Below the pieces are notes generated by a model. The model ran no database searches and was not told the origin of the DNA. It was given only the letters and a program-made list of their open reading frames with translations. Shown one piece after another: positions 1-10,406 of a stretch of DNA of 64,000 nt (position 1 is its first letter; every line of letters begins with the position of its first letter). The DNA lies in the NCBI GenBank assembly GCA_963920765.1, contig OY987243.1, positions 6,634,001-6,698,000 on the forward strand, written 5' to 3'. Both the position numbers and the translations under genes were made by a program. This DNA comes from Ulota crispa (Eukaryota > Streptophyta > Bryopsida > Orthotrichales > Orthotrichaceae).

Positions 1-941
1 ACAAGCGACACTCTTTGATGCTGCACTTTGACAGTGACTCACAATAATTACCAAGGTGGTACTGCTCTCCAGAATCCAGATCTTGTCCCGCCTCAGATTC
101 AAGCCACGCACTAATGCGTGTCAGCAGCACAGTTAAATGCAAGCGAAAGGTACCGTCGTCCTCTTGCGAACAATCAGAGGCAACAGTAAAACAACAGTGC
201 CCCTCTTCGATCATTTGCAGCATCCCCGTTTTAGCATCTGTAATTCGTCTTAGTGTAACTGTAGCTGCACCGCTTGTGCTGTAGTTTTTCTCCTTCATGT
301 TCTCTTTTTGAGCCCTTCAGCTCTAAGTTAGTGCTTGTCGATTACAGGCTCGTAATAACGATCGATTCGCTTCGGAGAAAGTCCCTCTCTGGCTATGGCC
401 GCAGGGAGTTGGAGGCCGGCGTTCTGAGTTGAGTGTTGACGAGCATGATAGTGGCGATGGTACTAAGCTCCGATGTACACGCTTGGAGTGCTCGGGTAGT
501 CCGACTGGCTATGGTCGTAGAGAGTTCGGAGCCGGCATTCTGAGCTGTGGTTGAAAGTGATGTGAGCTCTGTTGCGAGGTCGAGCTAGTGATAGTAAGTT
601 ACGGAAGGTCTATCTAGTGTCTAGTGGTGCCTGGTGGCAGTTGTGGCTATTCCTGGAGTGGGCGGGACGCGACAGTGGAGCGCGTGGAGATGGATGAAAT
701 AATGAGATTGTGGCGAGATGCTTGGAGGCTTTTGGGTCGTTCTGGAATGAGAAAGGTCGCCGTCGGCTATGGTGGCGGGGCGGGCTGAAATCTGGGCTGA
801 AATCTGCTTGCTTTTCAATCGGGACGGGATCTAAGGTGGTCGGGTGAGGAGAGAGCATGGAGATGGCGGGGAGAGAAGATCGAGCAGCGAGGGTGTGGTA
901 GACGCAACGCGAGTGTAGGGTAGTGAGGACGTCGGGGGTGT
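1..941. promoter_or_regulatory. Upstream region of the F-box gene, with an imperfect 40-bp direct repeat
   Basis: No gene is recognised here. From about 360 the sequence is more GC-rich than most of the window, as expected for a 5' flank or leader of the gene starting at 966. A 40-base segment beginning CTGGCTATGGCCGCAGGGAG at about 390-429 recurs with a few substitutions at about 505-544, 115 bases downstream. The open frames in this stretch are short, overlap in several frames and carry no recognisable domain. Promoter elements were not identified with confidence. Confidence 0.4.
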
Positions 942-965
942 GTGGTGTGTGCTGGACGGGGTTCC

Positions 966-3900
966 ATGATGGGCGTGCGAGGGCGAGGGCGCAGGGCGTG
1001 CACCGTCGTCGACGACGGCAACTCCAGCAGCCTGCTGATGCAACTCCCGGACGAGATTCTCAGGCGCATCATGGACTGGCTCAGCAATCCGAAGGACAGG
1101 AATGCCGTGTCTCGCGCGTGCAAGCGCTTGCACGCCATCGAAGGCCCCGCGCGCGAGGCCGTCTTCATCTCGAATTGCTACGCCATTCGGCCCATGACGC
1201 TGGTGTCGCGCTTCCCGAACGCCAGGTCCATCACTATCAAGGGCAAGCCGCGTATGGAAGACTACTCCTTCATTCCGCATTCGGACGCGTGGGGCGCGTT
1301 CGCCACTCCCTGGGTGGAAATCCTGGTCACGTTCTACAGACCCATCCGGCACCTCAAGATGAAGCGCATGCGGATCTCGGACTCCGACATTGAACGCTTG
1401 ATCAGCGTGTGCGGGGAGACGCTGCAGCGCCTGGAGCTCCCCAAATGCTCCGGATTCAGCACCAAAGGCTTAGCTGTCGTAGCGCGAGGATGCCGCAACC
1501 TAGTGGTCTTGAATCTCTGCGAGGCGGAAGTAGTGAATGAAGGGGCGCCTCTCTGGTTGACCACCGTGGCCAACACGGCCATGTCGCTGCAAGTGTTGGA
1601 TCTCTCGCTCACCGGACTTCAGAATGTGGAACAGCAGGCTGTTGTCGCGTTAGCTAGCCGCTGCCACACCCTAAGGTTGTGTGCAGCGTTGCGGATCGAC
1701 TACCTGCTGCCTGTGCTAAAAGCTGCGCAGGAGACCGTGCGTCAGTTGGGCCTTGGGTAATCACACTCATCATTTTGCCAGCCAACCTTGTATTCGGTGG
1801 CACCAGTATTAGATCGCCCTTCCTTTTTACCCTAAACCCAAAAGTGAGACGATCTGTGAACTCAAGGTTTTATTGGATACGGCAGCTGGAGTGACCTAAT
1901 TCTTTCTCGAATTGGCTAATGGGCCAAGCTTTTAGCATCTGTCACATAGCATTAGACAAAAACTAGGTGTTTTCAGTTTTGTTTTGCTTACGAAAGTGCG
2001 AAGTCAAAGTAAAGGTGGGGGGTTTGCTGCGGTGCAGGTTGTATGCCGAGAATATGGAAGACGTCGACCAGATTGCGGAGGCATTTGGCAGGTGCAAGGG
2101 GCTGGAGAGTTTGAGACCAGTGTGGGATCTTGACGAGAGGTCATTGAGTGTTGTGATCCCCATTGCTCCTCAGATCAAAAATTTAGACCTGACCTACTGC
2201 GTCCTTGAACAAGAAAAACTAGCGGCTCTGCTTGGTGCCTGTGTGAATTTGGAGATCCTTCAGGTGCGTGTTGCCAAGCTAAGTATAGTTATTAAGTATG
2301 CTCTTTGGCTTCAATAATCACAGTATCATGTAAACCCTAGATTTCTTGCTTTTGACCAGGGCACTCTCTCCCCAGAATCCGTAGGGAGGGGTGTCAATTG
2401 ACATTGGGTGCTTAGTTTTCCTGGTGGGAAGCAGAGGGGCTCTGTTAATGATGGCCATGATTTGGCTCGTCAGAGCAGGTCTCTTGTTTTATGGAGATGT
2501 TGTGCAGTAGGGTGATATGTGGTGGTGGTGGTGGTGGTGACCAGTGCACTGATATCATAGGGGACAGAGGAATGCGGCAGGTGGCCACGCATTGCAAACG
2601 CTTAAAGGGGCTGCTGTGTGAAGAGTACACAGCAGGGTTTGTAACACAACATGGGTTGATGGCAGTGGCAAAGCGGTGCGTGAACCTGGAGAGAGTCACC
2701 TACTTCGCCGCCGACATGACCAACGAGGCCCTGGAAGTCCTCGCCACCAATTGTCCCAACCTCTACGATGTCCGTATCTGCCTCGTGCAGAAATACAACG
2801 CCTCCCACCCTGTAAGTTGACGTGTCAATGCATGCATTTGTTACAAAATGCAAACTTGTCAAGTCTTTGTCTTCAGGTTCTAACGACTTTGTTTCAAGAG
2901 TAAAACTCAACTTAGCACTTTATCTCACTACCTTACCTTCTCAAGGCTCTTGGCTTTTCAAGATTATGTACTTAGATATCTCAAGGGTTATGGAAAGAAG
3001 TTGTTTGGGAATGCCTACTTTGCTGAGGGGCAACAAAAGTAGGTACCATCAAACGGCTTTTAACCATTCTTGTTCACAACAAGTGATAGAATGGCACAAA
3101 TGACAGAATCTGATCCTGTGACTTAGGCCCGGTTCAGACTAGCGATTGGACAAAATACAAAAAGTGGCATCCCGTTCGGTCTTTCATCTTTTATAGCATT
3201 TTCACGTTATCCAAGAGTATTGGAGCAAAAAGTTGCTACAAAGCTAAGTGTTCATCTACTGAACAAATTTGGAGCCACCCTCATAACAATCCCAAAACTT
3301 CACCATCTTGTTTGCTAATATGGCTATATTGGTTGATGACATGACAAGTTGAAGTACCGTTTGTGAACATTTAGGGTGATCAAAACTGATGTTTCAACCT
3401 TTGAGATAATTTAGTCCGGTCGCTAGTCTGAACCGGGCCTTAGTCTAATAAACCTTCTAACTGATGGGTCCGGATTTTTCTGAGCAGGTCATAGAGTTGG
3501 AAGCACCAGACGCGACGTTGAACTTGGGAGTGAAGGCGCTGCTAATGAAGTGTCCAGTGCTACGAAGATTATCACTGGGCTTCGACAAATGGCACCGAAA
3601 CGGCACAAACGTGGTGGTGAACGACGAAGGAATGAGTTATATAGGCCAGTACGGCAAAAGCCTGGAGATCATCACGCTGGATCACGTGAACGGCACCACG
3701 GACGCTGGCCTGACCGCCATTGCGTGCGGCTGCCTCAAGCTGCGCAAGATCGAGCTCCGGTGCTGCCCGTTCGGTGACGCCAGCATGAAGGCGTTCGCCA
3801 TGGCGGCTCCGAGCTTGAAGCTGCTGTGGGCGCAAGGGTGTCTGGTGGGGCTGCTCGGCGTGCAGACGCTGGCACGGCGATCGGACATGATCGTGGAGGT

Positions 3901-4081
3901 TGTGAAGCAGGCGAGCACCGACTTCGCCGACTGGCAGTTCGTGGCGTATTCCTCCGCTTGCCCGCCGCGCACAGACCTCCCGGACAACATCGACTTTGTT
4001 AATGACGCATACAATGCACCCCTTTCCTGTGAAGCCTTTTTTCTGGGCCCCGACGTTGCTGCTCTCGAAGACGTGGAATAG
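966..4081 (+). CDS. TIR1/AFB/COI1-like F-box leucine-rich-repeat protein (SCF ubiquitin-ligase substrate receptor), 4 exons
   Basis: Exons 966-1756, 2038-2263, 2545-2811 and 3488-4081 join in phase (introns phase 2, 0, 0) to 625 codons plus TAG; Arabidopsis TIR1 and COI1 are about 590 residues. The start is the first ATG (966; a second ATG follows at 969). The F-box lies at about residues 25-59 (LPDEILRRIMDWL, then RNAVSRACKRLH). It is followed by the family signature KGKPR (about 92-96), PWVE and leucine-rich repeats such as CSGFSTKGL, IGDRGM, MTNEALE and CCPFGDASMKA. Family members act in the nucleus as the substrate-binding subunit of SCF ligases and perceive auxin or jasmonate with an Aux/IAA or JAZ partner. 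Exon 2-4 repeats look closer to COI1 (SYIGQY, APQIKNLDL). By eye, several ligand-pocket residues of both receptors are absent, so hormone binding is doubtful. Intron 3 holds a Harbinger-like MITE. Confidence 0.9.
3123..3442. mobile_element. PIF/Harbinger (Tourist-like) MITE in intron 3 of the F-box gene
   Basis: A 20-base perfect terminal inverted repeat, GGCCCGGTTCAGACTAGCGA, lies at 3126-3145, with its reverse complement at 3420-3439. Both ends are bordered by the trinucleotide TTA (3123-3125 and 3440-3442). A 3-bp TTA/TAA duplication and GC-rich ends of the form GGnCnnGTTC are known traits of PIF/Harbinger elements and their Tourist MITEs. The 314-base unit has no coding capacity. It lies wholly in intron 3 (2812-3487), so it should be removed by splicing. 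Confidence 0.85.
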
Positions 4082-5630
4082 GGATTTTGACGATGCGCAG
4101 AATGATCGACAGTATGAGACTAGTCGTGACTGCCACTACACCGGTTACATCTGATTCGCCGGTCCCCTCGTTTCACTTGCAGCAGCTGCTCTCTCGGAGG
4201 TCTCCCAGTTCTGGCCAGTACTGATTTCTGAGCTTACGTGGTTCTCCTCAAAAGCTGAGGTTCGAAATCTCGCACAACCTAGTCTCCACTTTGCCTTCAG
4301 ATGCGAAGACATACCGTAGACATCTGCCATTCTCAACGGTTTCTAGACAATGGTGATTTGTCTAGGCTATGGTTTCTAGCTAGGCAATGGTTGGTTTCTA
4401 GCTAGGCCGTGGTTGGTTTCTAGCTAGGCAATGGTTGATTGGTTTCTAGACATGGAGAAGCGGAGAATTTGCTTCAATCATAAAAATCTTCTCGTTGAGG
4501 ATAAGAGGTTTTTGTGACTCAGAGAAGAGTGGAAGACAAGAATGATGCTCCACGTCGTTATTCTTTGGTTGTAATTTGAATCTTCAAACGGATCCTATGA
4601 GGTAGTAGTATAACGCAGCGTGCAACATATTGTTGTGCGTGTTGGCAAAGACTTAGCACTAAGCTCTCAGGCTCCAACCTCTTGGTGTTCTTTTTTTGAA
4701 GTTCGAATGAATCAAGAGGCCTTTCTTTCTCTGATTCCTTATCATATGTCCTCAGATTTGGATTATGACTAGTTTGCTCACTCTTTTCCTCTCATAATTG
4801 TGTGGTGGGAAATATGAATTTGCGACTAGTAGGATGTGATTGGAAGGAAGAGCATGGTAAGTCTCTATATGTACTCAACAAATGTTGTTTGATAGCATGT
4901 GGAGAGGCCCTTACTGTTGTGAGATTGGTCCGTTAGGAATGGATTTTAGAAAACACAAGAGGGACCATAGAATTCTTTGGGAAAGGAACATGTTGGTTCT
5001 TTATTGAGTCTATCTCCTAACAAAAGCATCAAGGATGGAGTTTGCAGTGTAAGTCCATAAGAGCATCTCTGCCAATGCTTGCTACACTTGGCTCACTCAA
5101 AGGTTTTCATTTATTTTTGAAGGACCCTCAGACTCCTTGATCTTCACCCATGTTCTTCAAAAAGGTAGCCCTTGCACTTCAACGTGCCCCATACGACCGT
5201 TGATTGAGGGGAATACAAGGTAAAGCTCACCAAACTTAAAATGAATAGTGTTTTGAAAGACCATTACTAGGCATGATAGGGTAGAGTGCCTTGAGGTAAT
5301 TTCAAAATGGCCTAGAGAACTTTTCATCTTATTATGGCGAGTGTCAAACCTTGGGAGGGCATCCGTGGAGATGGTCTAAGAATAGATAGTTGAATCATTC
5401 CCAACTAAAGCTTCATGCACACCTATTTCTCAAACCAAATTTAACCTTCTTCTAAGATAAACAAAGCAGTAGAAAAGATGACACACTAACAATGAAGTAG
5501 GCTAGTAATATGACAAGCAGCTACAATAGGAATGGCTTTCACATAGCAATGTTGTCTCACCTTTTAACAAAGGACCTATTCAAATCTCCTTACATTTGGT
5601 GTAAGTGATCATGACAAAAATTGACCTATA
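4082..5630. other. 3' flank of the F-box gene and AT-rich intergenic DNA, with a 22-bp tandem repeat
   Basis: No gene is seen. The first few hundred bases probably contain the 3' untranslated region. At 4371-4440 a 22-bp unit beginning GGTTTCTAGCTAGGC is repeated three times in tandem (4371, 4393, 4415), with diverged GGTTTCTAGAC copies on both sides. The remainder to about 5630 is AT-rich, and I see no further structure in it. Confidence 0.5.
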
Positions 5631-5631
5631 A

Positions 5632-6248
5632 TAGGGGGTTTTAGATATCTCAAAAAAATGGTGAATAAATGGTCGTGAACAAGTTTTTGTTCATGGTGAA
5701 CGTGAAGTCACAAAAAGGAACAAGCCATGAGGACCTCCTAGAGGTCCTCATGGCTCGTTCACACGTGAACGACATGAAGCCTCTCCCTCCTTGCCTCTCC
5801 CGCTAACTCCAATTGTATTGTTGTTGCTCCTGCACCTGTGCCCATGCCTGTTTGTGTTGTTGCCCGCCTCTTGGCTCTCGCTCTGTGCCTCTGGCTCTCG
5901 CTCTGCGCCTCTAGACAATTTGGATGCAAAGTTGATTGCCAAGTCAAGGTCATTCAAGGAATGGCAATGCGCAAGAAGCGACAATGATGGAGCTGAAGAT
6001 ATCTTGATTAGAAGCGGACAATTATGGAGACAAAGGGTTCCAGATTAGAAGCAATGATGGTGGAATTCAAGGGATCTATACGGAATTAGTGATTGTGGGC
6101 AAAGTTGAAAGGGTGGTGAGTAGTTCATTACAATTCAGATATTTGAATGGGTGATTGTGAGGACATGAACAGTGGCTTGACTAACTTGTTCACCAATTTC
6201 ATTCATGTGAACGAAATTGCCTGTGAACGACATATCTGAAACCCCCTA
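5632..6248. mobile_element. TA-flanked foldback element, GGGGGTTT family, long copy
   Basis: The left end GGGGGTTTTAGATATCTC (from 5634) is the inverted counterpart of the right end ATATCTGAAACCCCC (to 6246). Both are bordered by TA (5632-5633, 6247-6248), consistent with a Tc1/mariner-type target duplication. Subterminal GTGAACAAG/CTTGTTCAC motifs are also inverted. Near the left end, at about 5725-5757, is a near-perfect palindrome centred on GAGGACCTCCTAGAGGTCC. Open frames inside are short and unrecognised. A short relative is at 13338-13503. Confidence 0.65.
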
Positions 6249-6392
6249 ATATGGGATAAAAATTTGTTAGCATGCAATAACAATATAGAGTTGGTGAGCA
6301 TTTTGAATATTGGATGGGGCCATTTTAGTCAATGTTTTTTTCAATGTAGTTTGGGTTCATATTGGTTAAGCTTTAGAGTTTCTACTTATTTG

Positions 6393-7208
6393 TAAGGGAA
6401 AATTGGATGGATAGTTGGATACCCCTGAAATTTTTATTATTTGTACAAATGCCCATTGTTTTCCAGAAATTGCACAAATGCCTTTGGACCATGATCTTCA
6501 AGCGTTCATTTTGTTATGCATGCCGCGTCCTTCTCCCTTTGTGTGCACGTAAAGACAAGAAAGAAGTAGCATGCACACAAAGGGAGAAGCCTTAGCTAAA
6601 TTTGAACCCTCCAAGAGGCCCTTAATTTTTAATGCTCTTATCATTTATTGAGCTTAGGCCGGATACATTAGAAGCAGGTATGAAGTATCTCTACCTTGTA
6701 TGACCTTCCAATTGTACGTCACAAAAAGCATATATATAAATTGGTAATGTAGTCCTTGTATGAAGGACCTTAGCCACATGCACAATTCAAAACAATACAA
6801 AAACATTGTACTTATGAAGCATGTAAATGTACTCACTAGTCATTATCCAAGTACTTCACTCATTTATAAAAATAGAGTAAAATAGAATTTGTGGTTCTAT
6901 TGTACCCACCACTTTGTCCAATTGGGATGCACTACAATGTAACTTTCACGATTACATTGAACTCAAAAGGTGGGTAAGAATAGGGGATTTGTGAGTTGTT
7001 TGTTGTAATAAGTATGTATCTTGGGATCCTTTTTGAGACTTGTTAAGGACCTCTTGGAGGGTTCAAAATTTTACTAATGAAAGCAGTGTGCATAACAACA
7101 CAAATACTTGAAAATTATGATCCAAGAATATTTGTGCAATTTTCTGAAAAACTAGAGGCATTTGTACAAATAGTGCAAACTTCAGGGGTATCCTTCAAAT
7201 TTTCCCTA
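6393..7208. mobile_element. Foldback element with nested inverted repeats
   Basis: Left end AGGGAAAATTGGA...GGATACCCCTGAA (from about 6395) and right end TTCAGGGGTATCC...AATTTTCCC (to about 7206) are inverted copies; TA borders both sides, but the duplication is uncertain. Inside are two further inverted pairs. One is an 18-base perfect hairpin, CTTCTCCCTTTGTGTGCA at 6531-6548 against 6573-6590. The other is CCCTCCAAGAGG near 6607 against CCTCTTGGAGGG near 7050. No coding region is recognised. Confidence 0.6.
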
Positions 7209-7457
7209 TTTTTAATTATGCTTCTTGAGTTTTCACAACCAGTCTTATTTTATTTCGATGTGCAGATATTTATTAGTCTTCTTTTGTTTGTTTTGTCCCC
7301 TGTAGCTAAGGATTTGTGGGACTTGTACTGTACGATTGTCTTCTTATCCTTGGCAGTATATGAAGAATTGATTGGAATCTCAGCTGTTTGTTGCGCAAGG
7401 GGGGGCATCTTGTACACCTGGTCAAGGACTACGAGCTCCCTTTCCCTGGGGTATACC

Positions 7458-8120
7458 TTAACCCCTAAATGCCCAAGCCCTATCTGGGCTTCTTGGACTT
7501 TCCGTGAAACTGAACAATCAATCAATCGTTTCATAAATTCTATCAAGTTTCTTTCAATTGTAGTCGTACAAATTTAAACTAAACATGTTAAAAATTATAT
7601 GGAAAAAGAAAACACATTAATATCACTTATAGTTTGAAAGATTATAACATTTGAACATGAGGATGTTAAAATTGCAAAAGTGACTTAAAGACTTCTAATC
7701 CTCATTTCACATGTCAAATCTAAAAAGTTAGTCACTAAAAAAAAATGAGGTTTAAGGTCATTACATGTCTAACTTTAATTAATTTACGGTTTTAAAAATC
7801 TAATCCTACATTTTCTTTAAATGGATGTCTAATGTGGATTTTTCTCCAAGCTTTAGTGTATTTGAGGCTCATTTTCAAGATCCTCCATCACTAGAAAACT
7901 CAAGATTGCAGTGGACACCCTTGTACAAAATCTTGAGTAGAAAAATCATCAACTTTCACTTTCCAAATCAGATTTTTGATTTTGAAATTAGACTTAAAAA
8001 CAAACTTATATTGAAAACAAAGTACTGAAAATAATGATTTAATAAGATTTTATTCATCTTCAAAGTTTTGTAAAGTTTTGTAAAGACCCAAATCTGGTTG
8101 CTTGGGCATTCAGGGGTTAA
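7458..8120. mobile_element. PiggyBac-like MITE (0.66-kb subfamily)
   Basis: It begins TTAACCCCTAAATGCCCAAG at 7458 and ends with the inverted copy CTTGGGCATTCAGGGGTTAA at 8120, one mismatch in 20. TTAA at both outer edges matches the invariant piggyBac target duplication. The interior carries ACACCCTTGTACAAAATCTT, shared in the same orientation with 35678-36330 and inverted in 35006-35658. It has no transposase. Confidence 0.8.
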
Positions 8121-10014
8121 ATATTAACTTCCACGCTTGTACTTGGTTTCAAAGGATTGGTCAATTTGGGGTAAAATCAAATTTACCTGTACTGAAATTT
8201 AACTTTTGGGACCCCAAGTTTTCAGGAGTGGTTTCTAGTACTGTTTTTTATCAAATTATTTGGGTTTTTTTTCTTAAAGGACAAGTAGAAAGTTACATCG
8301 AAAGTGGTTGTTCACACTCAGTCCCCCGTACCAATGAAATTTCAATTGGTTGAGAGTATAAAGTTGGGAGTTGTCAATTCACACTCCCATGATCAGGTTC
8401 ATTGGATTTTGGTTACATGACAACACTTTTTGGAAGTTTTAGTGCCAAAAAGATAGAGCTTTTCTCCAAGTCTAAATCAACCATTTTGCTTCACCAGATT
8501 CTTATCCCAAGTCTCACCAATTCTTTTGCATAAAATACTCATAACTTTCTTTAATATTCCTTACTACCTTCAATGATCCAACAAATTTGGATCTTTAGTT
8601 GAGGTGGGACTTGTGCAAATGGAATGTGGGACATAATGAAAACTACCTATATCTCACTTTGCTTCATAATTTTTGGACTCTATTTGTAATCTTGAATTTT
8701 ATAAAATTTTATAAAATAGGAACCTTGAAGGTACTCTAAAAATACCCCACTCTACAATGTCCATTTTTGGTTCATTGAAACTCTGACATATACCTTTTTA
8801 GGGTATATTTTGAGTGGAATTTTGCTTTGTTACAATCCACCTTAGAATGATGTGAGAGGTTATTTAGAAATCCCAAGGTTATATTTGTTTTATGAGATCT
8901 AATCAAAATGGTTTCCTATTTTGTGCTTGATAGGGCTTTTTAGCATTACTATTCTTTGCCTTGTAATTATTGTAGCAAAAGAACTTGTGGTATTTAACCC
9001 CTAAAGGACCAAGCCCTTTTTTGTGTGAAAACCACTAAAAACTGCCACTTTTGGGAGAGTGAGTGGAAAAGTAAGAAAAAAGTTTTTTTATAAAATCCAA
9101 CCATAGGATCTTGTCCTAGACTATGGGAGGTACTTGTGGGGAAAATCTTAGGTCATTTGAGATGGTGAGGAGTGAGGTATCAACATTTGAAGTGAAGAAA
9201 AAAAAAATTCCCTGCTGCCCAAAACCTTTAAAAGCCTTTGATCACTCTTATAACAAAAAAATTACTCTACACAAAGTTGAGGTTTATTTTATGCAAGTAG
9301 AAAACCAAGATAGATAAGTGTGGGAAAATTTTCAGATCAATTGGAGTTGTACAACATACTTCAAAAAATCTTTGAATACCGAGAGGTCAAGAAATTTGCA
9401 CATACACTAGGAAAAATTGGAAGCTTTATGTAGAATTTAAAAATCCAAATTACATTAATCAAAAAGGTGCAGTCTTTGGACTCTTAGTACATTACCATTT
9501 GCAAAAATAAAAAATAAAAAATACATATACAGCCTATTCAAAAAAATTAAACATTGGATTTTTCCAAAGGTCAGGTAAATGGAGGGTTGGGTGTACCTCC
9601 GCCCCACCCCCTCTATTTCAGATTGCATGCCTCAATTTGACCCCATGCCCCCTATGTACCAGTTGATTCCACTCACCTCACCCCACGTGCCCCCTCCCAT
9701 TCACTTGGAAGCTTAGAGCATCTCCTGTCTTGCACTTCATATGGAGCACGCCACACGGGCTTTGGAGTGCGCTTTTGTACATGGCGAGGGCCACTCCTGC
9801 CGAGAGACCCAACGTTAGCAGGAAAGTACGCTCGCTACAGACCAAGGGTGGGGCCGCAGGTTCATTACATCCAAAAATCTCATGAGCTGGATAGGGCCCT
9901 TTGCTTTACAAAATCTGTGAGTAAACATAAAGCGTGTTTAAAAAAATTAGCTATTTGTGAGGAGATGCATCTAGAATTGTTTTTTCTTCTTTCGTATTTG
10001 TTATTTCGTATTTG

Positions 10015-10406
10015 TTAACCCCTAAACGCCCATTAGGACGATTATCGTCCTTTGGCCCTTAAAAAAATTCTGTACAACAAAAAAAAAAAGTCGTTTTTCA
10101 TCTGTTTTTTTTTCAAAGTGACCGTAAACACATGATTCATCATAGAAGGCAAAAAACCATCTTATCCAATATGCTCATATTTTTAAGTAACTCAATATGT
10201 GAGAAAATTTAAATTCATGGTGTTGGGTCTCAAGTTGCCTTTATTGCAATTTTCATGAGGTTGGCATGCACTATTGACTTTTGAAACTTTTAGAAGCAAT
10301 ACTATTGGTGCTCATCAACCAAAACACTATTGAAGCTACAATATAATTACTGTTGAACCTACTGTGTGGGCAGGCCACGGCCACCCAATAGTCCTTTAAG
10401 GCTTAA
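10015..10406. mobile_element. PiggyBac-like MITE (0.38-kb subfamily)
   Basis: It starts TTAACCCCTAAACGCCCATT at 10015 and ends GTCCTTTAAGGCTTAA at 10406. The body is homologous over its length to 32824-33185 and 45861-46239, sharing GCTCATATTTTTAAGTA and GCAATTTTCATGAGGT. The right end is diverged. A degraded piece of the 0.66-kb subfamily in inverted orientation follows at about 10516-11100. Confidence 0.7.

Noticed and set aside
942..965. GTG at 942 as the start of the F-box protein
   Set aside because: Nuclear genes start at ATG; the first in-frame ATG is at 966 and gives a normal-length family member.
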